Shown here in pieces: positions 10,172 to 21,299 of a stretch of DNA of 64,000 nucleotides. Position 1 is the first letter of the stretch, and each line of letters starts with the position of its first letter. A program made the position numbers and the translations under genes. Location: assembly GCF_002234675.1 (NCBI RefSeq), contig NC_019876.2, positions 27,139,750 to 27,203,749 of the forward strand. The letters run 5' to 3'. The notes under the pieces are model-generated. The model was given only the letters and a program-made list of their open reading frames with translations, made no database searches and was not told the DNA's origin. The stretch comes from Oryzias latipes. Taxonomy: Eukaryota; Chordata; Actinopteri; Beloniformes; Adrianichthyidae.

Positions 10172-10254
10172 TATGATGTCATCACCTGTCGGCTGGACGT
10201 GTATGACGTTGTATGATGTTGTATGATGTCCTCCCGACAGGTGATGACATCATA
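10172..10254. promoter_or_regulatory. 21-bp perfect inverted repeat with CRE-like sites and a 10-bp tandem repeat
   Basis: The arms at 10172-10192 and 10234-10254 are exact reverse complements; each contains TGATGTCATCACCTGTCGG or its complement. The 41-base loop includes three back-to-back decamers at 10201-10230: GTATGACGTT, GTATGATGTT and GTATGATGTC. TGATGTCA (near-consensus CRE/ATF) occurs in both arms and again near 10278, and TGACGT occurs in the loop. The block lies about 30-115 bases upstream of the TATA box of the 820-aa ORF, so it may be its enhancer. It could also be the relic of a small palindromic transposon. From 10260 to 10990 nothing else is recognisable beyond T-, C- and CCA-rich simple sequence. 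Confidence 0.7.
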
Positions 10255-10990
10255 ACAAAGTCTGCCATAATTGGTGATGATGTCATCTATCATCATTATC
10301 TTAAGTTGAACTGCTGTGACATCATCCTTTGTTGATTTAATTCAGCGTGTCTTTTTTTTGTTTTTTTTTTTGTTTTTTGTTTTTTACTTGTTCTGTCCAA
10401 CAAGTGATCAAACAGATGAAAGCCGAAGGCCCACCAGCATATCCCACCCATCCCATTCCTGGAGCCCTAAGTGCATGTGTGCACAATCAGTTGGGGTGGG
10501 AGCGGGAAGGAGTAGGCGGATGGGCACAACCTGGGGAAAAGCCCCCCCCCCCCACCACCACCACCACCGATTGGCCCCCCCAGCCAGCCGCAGACAGAGG
10601 CCGACCAGTTGCCAGAGCAAAGAGACGGTCAGCAAGGGAGGGGCTGCAGCCGAGGGGCAGGAGGTCCAGCACCACCACTCATTCCCCTGACATTCCTGAG
10701 CGACTAGCACACCGCCCCCTCCCAGATGAATAAATAAATAAGGTAAAATAAATTAAGCCCTTACCCCAAGAAACCAATAATTGAATAAAATTAAATGAAA
10801 TTAATTAAACCCTTTCAGCGTATCTGTATTGTGAAATTAGTGTTCAAGTCAGAAACCATTTAAAATGATCAGCAGACACTCACCTTAACACAGGTGATGG
10901 TGTCTGTGTGCATCGTCACACTCAGATATTTGTGTCTGCATCAAATGTGTCAAATGATTGGTACTTACGGAAGATGGCGATACTCTAAAG

Positions 10991-11853
10991 CAGTGTTTTT
11001 CAACCAGTGTGCCGCGGCACACTAGTGTGCCGTGGGAGATGGTCAAGTGTGCCGTGGAAAATTGCCCTCATTAACTGATCTAAAAACATTTCCCATCTCC
11101 AGGATTTCAGCTCTGTGTTCATCCAAAAAGGCCCTGATAAAACACTGAGGAGTTAGGACTATGAAAGATCGTAAAATACTTTTTCTTTGCGTTTATTTTA
11201 TTAAAGACATTTTGATAAGAATGACGTTACCACGATTCAGCTGCAGCTTCGGCTGTATTTTGGAAAAGTCCCGCCCCTTCAACTGTCTCCACCAATCATT
11301 CTTGAGGGGCTTAATCACATGTCATCAGTCTGACCAATCAGAAGTGCTTAAAGTCTTCACTTCCTTGTCCCGATTTAGCTCGTAAAGTCGCTCAGTTCTA
11401 ACAAAAATACCAGCTAAAGCTCGTCTTTAGCGTTGTAGCTTTCCACAGAATCCGGTATCAGACCGTGGAGCAAGTGAACAAAACAATGAAGCTCCGAAAA
11501 CCGATCTCCGGCCGTTTTATGCACTACATCTCCCATGATGCATTGGGTTGTGAGAGTGACAGGGCACAAGGAGATCTGTCGTTAAACGTCTTGAAACCAA
11601 CGAACACACGTCAGACTATTTTTAAATCTTCTAACTTAACTTTTATTGAATCTTTTAGAGAAAAAAACAGCTGCAGTTTCGAGCTTTTTCTGCAACAATT
11701 ATCTCAAAATGCATGTGAGATTGTGGAGGGGCTGTAGATCAATACAGACTATGAGTTTCTCCTTCTTTTTTTAAATTTTTGGATGCTGGTGTGCCGCGGG
11801 ATTTTTTTTAAGGTTAAAGTGTGCCGTGGCTCAGAAAAGGTTAAAAAACACTG
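10991..11853. mobile_element. Non-autonomous hAT element with perfect 8-bp TSD
   Basis: The element begins CAGTGTTTTTCAACCAGTGT and ends with AGGTTAAAAAACACTG, so the outer ends are imperfect inverted repeats of the Charlie-like hAT type. GTGTGCCG motifs recur inside both ends. CTCTAAAG flanks it exactly at 10983-10990 and 11854-11861, the 8-bp target duplication expected of hAT transposases. It is 863 bases long. The frames inside show no transposase similarity. Confidence 0.88.
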
Positions 11854-12179
11854 CTCTAAAGAGATATTTTTCTGCTTTTTATCTCAAATAGGGACATTTT
11901 TGATCACGAGATAACCAAATAAAGAAGAAATCAGACTCACACCCCTTACTCCACAAGATATACACTCCGACACACATACACCCACACACACACACTCACA
12001 AAAACATATACATTATACCAGGAAGGTGGGACCATCTGTCCCCTACCCCATCCCTGGAAAAATAGCGAAAGAATTGATTTCATTTTGCGGGAGGCGGAGG
12101 TGAGGCATTTTTTATGGGCGACATCACAGCCGCTGTCTCTGTCCAGTTCTGTACAGTCTACGTTTGTATGACAACAACC

Positions 12180-12510
12180 AGCACCAGTCAGGAGTGAGCT
12201 TGTTTGAAGTCCACACCCCTTCCGCTGAGAGCAGCTTGGGAGAGTCTGTCAATCAAACATCTGGAAGCATCTGGTTGGTCAGTTTATGACTTGAGTAAGT
12301 TGTGATAAAGAAAAAAACATAATGAAAAAAAATCTGAATGAACAAGTAGATGTTAAGAAAAAAGCATCAGAGCAAGAATGGTTATTCTGACCATTAGAGT
12401 GACTGAGTAAGAGTTGTCTTTGGGATCTTGGCTTCTTGGAGCCAGCAGGTACTTCCTGTTAAGGACGCCAGGGGGGAGGAGTCACTCATTCCAGTTCTCA
12501 CGCACAGTCA
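12180..12510. repeat. Dispersed repeat, shared with 48505-48835
   Basis: Both copies contain GAGTGAGCTTGTT/CAGTGAGCTTGTT, CCACACCC, GCATCAGAGCAAGAA/GTATCAGAGAAAGAA, TTCTTGGAGCCAGC and ACTTCCTGTT, in the same order, ending at CCAGTTCTCA. There is no coding content. It lies just upstream of the secreted-protein gene. Confidence 0.6.
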
Positions 12511-12788
12511 TTGCTACACCCTGCCTCTTCAGCCTACCTTCTCCGTCTCCACTTCTCCCCGTCAGTCTCTCTCATCATTTCTGTCTTGTTGTGACATTCT
12601 GTGCCTATAGATGTCGCCAACATCTCCCTGCAGCTTGTGTTCGTCTTCTTAGAAGTAAATTTGATTAAGGTTTTTCCTTTCTTCCTGGAAAAATCACATG
12701 CGTGTCCTGTGACTTCTGGTCTTTGGTGTCCCTCATTTCCCAGCTTGAGGACAGTTTTTCTCCTGAGCTGGTTGAGCTTCAGAAGACG

Positions 12789-15700
12789 ATGCTCGCTGTG
12801 CGCTGGCTTTTTGCTCTTGTTTTTGCAGTTGGCTCCCACAAACTTTGTTGGGGTGGACCCCTCCATGCACAGTGCAAAGTAGAATGGTAAGGAGAATTTC
12901 TATCATGCAATTTGAGGTTTTATTTAAATGCATTTTATACTTTCCTCTGCTCAAGGTATCTTCAGATCTACAACATAAAAATTCAGAGGCAATGTTTCTC
13001 GTCTTCGCTGACTTTCTAACTGTAATCATTATATATTTGAGTGTTTTATACTTTTCACAGAAAGCATGTAAATAATGTGTGTATGAAATACAGTTTTACC
13101 CTTGTGCTATCCTAGGCACTTTACCATTGGGAGTTGGGTCATCTAGACCCACTAGACAGTGTACTGAACCTTTTTTCTTCAATGATTTGTGATCTTCACT
13201 GGTGTCCATGGATTACATGAAATCTTTCCACCTTTATCCACCTTTGTCATGGTAGGGAGAACACCTCAATGCAAGGGTGGGGTCATAGGATAGCACATGG
13301 GTTATAGACCCACTCTGATGAAGAAGGACATTTGATGATGGAGGACATTTGTAAAAAGAATTCAGCTTAAAGTTGCATTTTGGAGATTTTTTTATTCAAT
13401 GTATTGTGCATCAGGAGCAGATGAAAACAAGCTGTGGGAAAGACCCACAAGCTCCGCCCCCATTCTGAAGCATCCACTTCAGACAAATGGATCCATGAAC
13501 GTCTTTGTTTTCCTCATCTGAGCTGGAATCTGGCTCTAAACTGTACAGCTGGATAGATCTGAAATTGCTCGCTATTTTTGTTGCACTGCCAACGTTAGCT
13601 TGGAGTTACTGTATGAGTGTAAACAAAGGATGATGGGAGATGCGGGCAGGCTTACTCCGCAGCAATGGTCCCTTCCACAGCTTCCACAAAATTTCTAATG
13701 AACTACTGCTGCTCTGCAGAAACCATGTTCTAGAAAACAGCATCATCAAAAAATGGCATCGTCAGAATGAAAAGACCACTGGGAACAGTTTGAAAATCTT
13801 GCTTTGGATATTTATGTCATTTTTACTCAGATGAACTCATTGCAAAGGATAAAAACCCAATGATTGAAGTCCCTGTCACTAATTGTGGCATAAAGTGTCT
13901 ACTAGATGAAGGTGTTGGATCTCTGAAGCCCCCCACCAAAGACCTGCAGGATCCACCACTGAGTCTTTCTGCTGCAGGTACTTTGGGATCCCGTGTCGAG
14001 CGGTGTACGAGTCGCTGGTGTCTCAGATTAAGAAGTGGAGAAGCATGTCTGGCTGCGTCACGGGGGGCCAGCGGTGTCTGTACAAGGTGCGTCTGGCTGT
14101 ACCTGTGGATGGGTGGAGGTGGGGGGAAATCAAAGTTTCAGCTTGTCTGATTATGGAGCTCCGAGTTCTTGTTCCTGTAACATTTAAAACATGGATTCCT
14201 CAGCGAGTATTCATTTTTGGACCATCTCATATTAGACTGATCTAAAAAGGTCTGCGATCAACCTGACCTCCTCTTTCTGGATGCATCAGCTTTTGGTTGG
14301 GTGTAAACCTTAATGCTTTCCTGACACAGTCAGACTGTATCAGTTCTTGATGTAATAACTGGGAGTTCAGCACAGTAACACTGTCATCGGTCAATATTCA
14401 GTCCTGAAACACAACTTTAATGTTTTCAAGAAGCTCACTTTTAATACAGGACAAAGCTGCATCAGATCAGGGGTCTGCAACCTTTAACGCCAAACGAGTT
14501 TCTTATTGACTAAAATCCAACCAGAGTGGCAAATTTCACCGTTTAGGAAAATACACTTAATGTTTTTCTGACCATTAAACTGGTCATGCAGGAAATGCAG
14601 CTTTAAATATTTACGATAATTGAGTTAATATGATAAACACCTACAGTGACGAAGTCAGAAAAAATGTCCACTTCTTTTATTTTTGACAGCAGCACAACAG
14701 CTTCCTTTCAAAATAAAATTCTTCCTTCATCAAATTGTCCACAGATCTGCTGCAACAGTTTTACAAATTCAGATTTACAGTTTATTCATTTACAGAAGTA
14801 AAATAGCAGGAATGCCAAGTCAAGCATGACATTTTCTATCAATATGAATTTGGTGTTGAATATTTAGATCCATGCATCTAAATGCAATTCTATAACTTAG
14901 GAACCTTGCCTTTAAAAAGCAGCTAGACACGGTTGTGGAGCAGAAGATCAGAATATGAGCATCATGTGCGTCAATATGTGCCTTCTTTTCTGACATGTTA
15001 AAAATCTAAATATCCATGACAACTTCATTAAAAACCACAAACACATTTATGTCAATTCTATGCATTTTTCTTCATGAAGAAGAGCCAGATTGGAGGGATG
15101 AAAGAGTCACATGTGGATCAGGTTGCAGATACTTGGATTAGGGGAAACAAGGAAAGCCAAAAAATGGAAGCTGGGACTTAGTTTTTCTGATTGTTTTCAG
15201 TTTAAGAACCAGATTTAAATGTTTCCTTCAAGATTCTGTTAGCTGTAGAGTCTAATGAGGAAAAGTCTTTTGTAAGTTGGCACTGGATGTTTGCAGTTTT
15301 TAATTAAAACCCCTTTGATTCTTCTGCAGCTGCGATCTGCTTCTGTCCACTTCATATCAGCCAAGCACACGACCCCTGTGAAGGGGTCTGTGGACGACAT
15401 CAACTTCCGGCTGGTCCCCTCCCTCTTCTTCTCCTTCTGTCACGTGTCGGTATGTTCTTAAGCTTTCACGTTTTTTTCCTGACGTTGTGGTGAGATCTAA
15501 CGAGCTAGCAGACGAGCAGCAGGTCAAAGCTCTGCTCTGCTCCATCCTGATCATCCACTGTCAGACAAAGAGATCTATGAACGTCTTCCTTTTCCTCGTC
15601 TGAACTGAAATCTGGATCTAAACTGTACGGCTGGATAGCTCCAGTATTGCTCCCGTTTTAACTCTAAGCTAATGCTAGCTTGGGGTTGTGAGGGTTTGTA

Positions 15701-17889
15701 AGCTAGCGGGAGAGTTCGTAACCAAAGGGATGATGGGATATCAATTTAGGGTCATCAACAGTACTGTCCACAACCAACCCAGAGACAAATTTATGATATA
15801 TTCCTACTTTAGAAAATATATCTTAAAAAAAACGACACAAGCTTTTTGATTCAGCATCATCATAGCCATAAGACCACTGGGAACGCTGTTATAATAGACC
15901 AAAACATAGCAATCAAGACCATCTTTATAAAAAAATAGGTTGTTTATTTACACCAAAGTGATAAATAACAAACAACAGTAACATAAAGAGATCTGCGGCC
16001 ATGGTTATCGACCGGAGAAAGGTAGTTTTCCATCTCTCGATGGGTGGAGTGTCCCTGCCCCAGGTGCAGGAATTTAAATATCTGGGGGTCTTGTTCACGA
16101 GTGAGGGAAGACCGAAGCGTGAGATTAACAGGCGGATCGGAGCGGCGTCCGTAGTTATGCGGTCGCTGTATCGGTCCGTTGTGGTGAAGAGAGAGCTGAG
16201 CCGAAAAGCAAAGCTCTCAATTTACCGGTCGACCTTCGTTCCAATACTCACCTATGGTCATGAGCTATTGGTCATGACTGAAAGAACGAGGTCCTGAATA
16301 CAAGCGGCTGAAATGAGGTTCCTCCTTAGGGTGGCGGGGCGCTCCCTTAGAGATAGACGCTCGGTAACCCGCGGAGAGCTCGGAGTAGAACCGCTTCTCC
16401 TCCACATCGAAAAGAGCCAGTTGAGGTGGCTCGGGCATCTAGTCCGGATGCCTCCTGGACGCCTCCGTGGAGAGGTGTTCCGGGCATGTCCCATCGAGCG
16501 GAGGCCCCGGGGAAGACCCAGGACAAGCTGGAGAGACTACGTCTCTCGGCTGGCCTTGGAACGCCTCGGGGTCCTCCCAGAAGAGCTGGAGGAAGTGGCT
16601 GGGGCAAAGGAAGTCTGGGCATCTCTGCTAAGTCTGCTGCCCCCGCGACCCGGTACCGGATAAGCGGAGGAAGATGGATGGAGTAACATGAAGAGGTGAA
16701 GCAAAAAGCTTCAGCGTGAACTCTTGGCCAAAATGACAAACAAAACCCACCGATCTAAATCCAAAAGGCCTCTTACTTGTAATGAAAGAAAAGAGAGAGA
16801 AAACAATGACAAACAATAACCTCTTAGACTAACATAAACTCCCAGCTCTCCAAGCTCAGCTTGTTAACAGCGGGACTCATTTCCTCTTCTGGAATTTTAA
16901 AGAGAAGTAAGCATGTGCAAATGATTTATTCCGACCGAAATTGTGGCCCATGTAGACTTTTGTTATAATCGGAAAAGGTATTTCTGGGCCACTGTACACG
17001 GTTGAATTTCAAATCCGATCTTTGATCCAAACAAGATAATTTGCACATGTAACCGCGGCTAATTTTCTGTATCGAGGATTCTAGGCCAAATAGGAGTTTC
17101 TGCGACGTCAGAAAGAGTGCAAAAGGCTTTGAATTCTAATCTTTAACCTTTTGTTTACCCCCCAAGGCGATGTCTGTTTCTGAGAGCTGGTACGCCGTCA
17201 GAGACCATGGCACCAACTACTGCAACCTCTACAACCTGATAGAAGGTAGGACGGCTCAACAAAGTGACCAGAAGCGCCGATTCTGAATAATAATTCAGCC
17301 AGAAATGTTCAGCAAGTCCAAGTAAACCAGTTCAACTCAGTCAAGCCAAAAACGATCTGATTTGAAAGCAGACGGATTAGCAGGAGTTTATGCTCATTTG
17401 AAGAAGCACGAAGAAACGTTGACAATTGTAGACACAGTTGACCATAGGAACCTAGTGCAGCAGATGAAAGAAGCTTCAAGATTAGTTCTCTTTGAAATCA
17501 GATGTTCAGCAGGACCTTCAGCTCAGAACAGGTGGAAACCAGTCGAACCCAGGTACAGCCATCTGCTGTCCAGAGCAGTCTAGCCAGAAGTGTCTTCACG
17601 TAGGAAAGCGGAAAATGTTGATTTGAATCAGATTTCTCTTTTTTTCGTTCTTTTTTTTGTCAATTAATAGGACTAAATGACATTTTTATCATTGAAATCA
17701 TTCTTTGTATCATGGTAGCAGACTTTCAGAACATCAGGCAGTGCTCTGTTTCTCAAAGACATTCATTCATACTTTTTTTCTGACGTTCTTCAAACAGGAA
17801 GTGGACTTACTGAGTCCAGAGGTTACAGAGAGGTCACCAGTGAGTTCTTCTGCACCCAGCGCTCATCAGCTAACTGCACCATCTACTGA
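12789..17889 (+). CDS. Small secreted cysteine-containing protein (165 aa), unrecognised family
   Basis: Five exons join in phase: 12789-12886, 13978-14086, 15330-15449, 17167-17245 and 17798-17889, all GT-AG, 498 bases including TGA. Exon 1 encodes a signal peptide ([20 protein letters not shown]). The mature part reads [20 protein letters not shown] (across the first junction), [61 protein letters not shown] and finally [15 protein letters not shown]. About ten cysteines and an N-glycosylation site near the end (NCT) suit an extracellular, disulfide-bonded fold of one domain. No transmembrane segment is seen. The start is the first ATG in good frame before the hydrophobic stretch. AATAAA follows at 18045. 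Introns carry a MITE, an hAT-like element and a LINE, which leave the exons intact. I do not recognise the family. The exon model is strong because four junctions and the stop all agree. Confidence 0.75.
13099..13301 (+). mobile_element. piggyBac-like MITE, copy B (full length)
   Basis: About 203 bases, in intron 1 of the secreted-protein gene. It starts CCCTTGTGCTATCCTAGGCA and ends GGATAGCACATGGG, so the ends are inverted repeats of roughly 16-20 bases. The left neighbour is TTTA and the right TTAT, both near TTAA. Confidence 0.75.
13390..13815 (-). repeat. Dispersed repeat family R1, copy 1
   Basis: Shared blocks with at least six other sites include GAACGTCTTTGTTTTCCTC, GAGCTGGAATCTGGCTCTAA, CAGCTGGATAG, AGACCACTGGGAAC and TTTCTAGAAAA-like pieces. 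Other copies lie near 15545, 40150, 47225, 55190, 58990 and 60555. Some are inverted. The class is unknown; it might be a long MITE or a SINE-like element. Confidence 0.55.
14468..15140. mobile_element. hAT-like non-autonomous element
   Basis: The left end AGGGGTCTGCAACCTTTAA and the right part AGTCACATGTGG...CAGGTTGCAGATA recall Charlie-type hAT termini, where GGTTGCAGACCCCTG is usual. No clean target duplication was found. It lies in intron 2 of the secreted-protein gene. Confidence 0.45.
15545..15890 (-). repeat. Dispersed repeat family R1, copy 2
   Basis: Same order of blocks as copy 1: GAACGTCTTCCTTTTCCTCG, AAATCTGGATCTAAACTGTA, CGGCTGGATAGCTCC, GATGATGGGAT and AAGACCACTGGGAACGC. It lies in intron 3 of the secreted-protein gene. 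Confidence 0.55.
16001..16684 (+). mobile_element. 5'-truncated LINE, C-terminal part of ORF2
   Basis: The frames read [40 protein letters not shown] and [14 protein letters not shown]. After a stop at about 16296 they continue [35 protein letters not shown] and [19 protein letters not shown]. This is the region after the RT palm of a common fish LINE. The 3' end reads ACCGGATAAGCGGAGGAAGATGGATGGA, the usual terminal TGGA repeat. High GC and CpG content sets it off from the AT-rich intron around it, which suggests a fairly recent insertion. It sits in intron 3 of the secreted-protein gene. Confidence 0.85.
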
Positions 17890-18044
17890 TGGAGTTCGGA
17901 TCTTCAATAATCACAGACGGAACACGGCTGGTAGAGGAGGACGGAAGGCTGCTGCAGAGTTTTCTTTGATAACAACAGCATGTGGGTAGTGCAAAAACCC
18001 GCAAACCTGTTTGATCCAGCTCTACACATGACTTCATATGAGTG

Positions 18045-18050
18045 AATAAA
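18045..18050 (+). terminator. AATAAA poly(A) signal of the secreted-protein gene
   Basis: AATAAA lies 156 bases after the TGA at 17889, a normal distance for a short 3' UTR. Confidence 0.55.
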
Positions 18051-18059
18051 CACTATTGT

Positions 18060-19760
18060 GACTCTGAACAGTTTATTTGTTTGTTTGGTTTGTGCAGATT
18101 TTCATTGTTTTCAGGAAGGCTGGGTTGATAAAAATTGATTCATCGATCTGAATCCATCCGAGCTTGATAAATCAAACGATCAATAAAAGTAGCTACTGAT
18201 CTTTTAAGCCTTTCCTTTTCTGGTGACCTAACGCTAGCTTAATGCTAACTTATTGTAACGACCCAGGTGGTGCGTCACTAGCAGCGGGTAAAATGAGAGC
18301 ATAGCTGTCAATCAACTGAAGTATCAATTAACTGGCCATGCTACAGTCTCATAAGGGAAGAAGCAGTAGGAAAACCTGTCTGTGAATACTTTTTCCGACA
18401 TCAAGGGCATTTATTTGGAGGACACACAACGTTGAATATCGCACATGGTTTATCACCCTCTCCCCTTCCCACACTCATGGTGCAACGAAAAGAAACAAAC
18501 ATAACAGGAAGAACTAACCAAGAGTGGAACAACAAAACCGCCACATGAAAATAAATGCAGGCAAAAAGAAACACCCATGCTCAGCCCTATTTTGACCATG
18601 GGATCCTGTCCCACAATCCCCTGCTGCAAGCAGACCCAACATGCGTATTGCCGCCACTACAGTATAATGGAATTTCCCATAGGACGGCTAATGCTAACGT
18701 TCAGTCGATCTAAACATACATTGCTGACTAAATGAACAGTTTTATTTACTCACAGGAATACTTTTTACAAACGCTTTCAAGGAAACTTTTTTTAAATAAC
18801 CATTTGTGGTCTAAAGAACCGTTTTTGGCTCAAATCTTCTGAAAAAAATGCAATGCTATAGCGCGAGCTCCACCTGGTGGCTAAACTGAAACACCCTCCA
18901 GGAGAGGCAGAACTTAATGATCTGCACATTTTTGTTGGAGTCTCTCATTTTTATGATGTTACAGCGTGTAGACTGTACCAGATTAATATGAACACATTTT
19001 TAAAACACATGTTGAATTTTGTTGTATCTCTATACAAATATGTCCAAATGTGTAAACCATTCAGCAGGCCTATTTGTATTTTAAAATAATGAGATATGAA
19101 TTAAAAAAAAACTTCTAATATTAAAAAGTTCATTCTATCGTGAAGAAAGCCTGCAGTACAGAATCAGAAGTAAAGTTGATAATTTGACAGCAGAAGACTG
19201 AATACCAACTTTGGAGTCATCATGGACTATCTACAGAATATGGACCTTTCATTTACCATCATAAACATATCTGTATCTTGGTTCCTACTAGTTTTGACCA
19301 AAAATTAATAAATTATATCAATATTAATCAACTGGGGGGATCATGGCATTTTTAATGCAATAATAATCTTCACTGATCTAAATCATGAAGCATCACACTT
19401 TGTCACAAGCACTCTATTGGATACTTGACCTGCTGGCATTATTTACAAGTGTATGTTGACATATTCACTCACTGGTTATTCAAATTATTTGCCTTTTGGA
19501 GTCACAATGGACGGATTAGAGAGCTGCAGGTGGCTCAAGGGCCTCTGGTTGATTGTAATTCAGAAGTTGATCTAAAATATTTCTGCAACTTTTTTATCAT
19601 TTCTTTCCTCTTCCTGCCACAGGCTGAAAAAACCTCCCGCTCTTCTCCCAGGTTCACTTTAGTCATGTGTGATGCTAAAGCTCTTACTTTGAAACCAACT
19701 GCAGCTGGTTTTGTAGTCTCACAGAAATGCAAATATCAGACAAATTTGTCACATTTACTA
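18060..19760. other. AT-rich intergenic stretch, nothing recognised
   Basis: No gene or identifiable transposon. Short frames here have no family features. Confidence 0.5.
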
Positions 19761-19765
19761 AGATG

Positions 19766-21292
19766 CTAAAGGTTCCGGATTGTTTCTCGTTGAGATGATG
19801 AGACTGCAGCAGATCTTGATCCACTTCCTTTGGTCTCATCTCTGTTATAGCAGATCAGTGAAATTAACTGAGACTCCTGAGGAAAACAGAGCTTTATCAG
19901 TCATTCTAGTGGTCATGACAAGAAGGAGGAGAGAGGACACAACACCCAACTCACCCGCTGAGAACGGCCTCTCCGGGGCTGCACGCCGCCGCCTGCACTT
20001 CCGGTGTAGATGACTGTGGTTGTGAGAGCTGCAAACAAACGCAGCAATACAGACGGAAGTGGAGTTTACAGCGTCAAATCTACATGTTTTTTCTCCTCTC
20101 AGCTTGAATTCCTTAATCGATCAGCAAAAGTGTAAAGCCACGTTCATACATGTATGAAGTATGTGAATCCTGGATTATTTTAGTCTTACAGTTTTATGAA
20201 TTTCTTTTACTAATTACCGGTAAGTAATAAATAATTCATGAAAGCTGCCAGCATCTTTCATGTTTCAGCCACATCGGTGTAAATTTGCTGCAGTTAGATG
20301 TTGGGTTTCACAGAAGTCCATCACTCCATCCAAACAGCAAACACAGACAAATCCTCACCGTGGTTTCTTGGTTCGTGAAGGAAGAGGAAGAAGGAGATGG
20401 AGATGAAGAACAGAAGCAACACCACAGGAAGGCTGATGGTCTGCAGGATGTTGGAGGGTCTGCTGGGTGGAGCTGGATCTTCTCAAAAGAGAAAACAAAT
20501 ATTTTTCCCCTCATCCCAGTGACATAAGACTGTGATGAACGAAAAGATCAAATGTTTCACTGCACTAAAATGATTCAGACTTAGTATTATAATTTTCTCA
20601 CACCTGTTGTTGTGACAGTTTGGTTCTCTCTGGTTCTCACGGTGATGATTGTGCCGTTTCCCCTGACTTTTGTTAATTCAGGTATCTCAATGAAAATTTC
20701 ACAGTCGTATCTGCCTGAATCCTGTTTTTTGATGCTGTCAAAGTTCCAGAATGAACATTTTTCCATCTCATCTTTTTGAGTTTCTTGATGCGGATTTGTC
20801 AAAAATGAATCATTTTTGAGTGTTGTTTGATTTTTGAACCAGGTCACTCTCACTCTGCTCCCCCCTGTCCAGCAGCAGCTGATGTCCACAGCTTCTCCTT
20901 CAAAGACATCAAAGTCTGCAGTTTGTCTGACATTTACTGTGTTCAACTTAACACCTGTAAGGAGACATAGAGGAGGTGAAAAAGATCAGTTACCTCAATT
21001 TACACACGAAAAAAAAAACAACCTAAAACACCAGCTGCAACAGAAAAAAACAACTTTGTTTTTAACCCCCAAAAAATAAAATAGACATGCAGCCAGAATT
21101 GAACATTCTTAGAAGGAAGTCAGCTGTACCTAAAGATTCTGACATGTGCGCCTCATTTACTAAACACAATTATAACCAACAAAACAAAGACGCTGAATGT
21201 AAACGAAGTCCCAAAGTGATAAATGTGAAAAAAAACGACTTACTCCAAGTTGAGAGCACATAAAGATACAGGCTGATGAGACACAGCTTCAT
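19766..21292 (-). CDS. Single V-type immunoglobulin-domain membrane receptor (about 229 aa)
   Basis: Five minus-strand exons join in phase: 21292-21244, 20954-20604, 20478-20359, 20013-19955 and 19876-19766 (TAG). Exon 1 is a signal peptide, MKLCLISLYLYVLSTW. Exon 2 is one V-set domain: FEGEAVDISCCW holds the B-strand Cys43, RVRVTWFKN holds the core Trp55, and DSGRYDCEI holds Cys101 of the F strand. RGNGTIITV forms the G strand. Extra cysteines at 44 and 83 could make a second bridge. N-glycosylation sites are at N58, N64, N116 and N127. Exon 3 gives a Pro-rich stalk (DPAPPSRP) and a membrane helix around SLPVVLLLFFISISFFLFL with no charged residue. Exons 4-5 give a short basic tail with VIYTGSA. 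The GNGT strand is shared with NKp30- and CD28-like V domains, but no orthologue is claimed. Exons 1-3 are firm; the two tail exons are less sure. Confidence 0.7.
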
Positions 21293-21299
21293 CTTGCCG

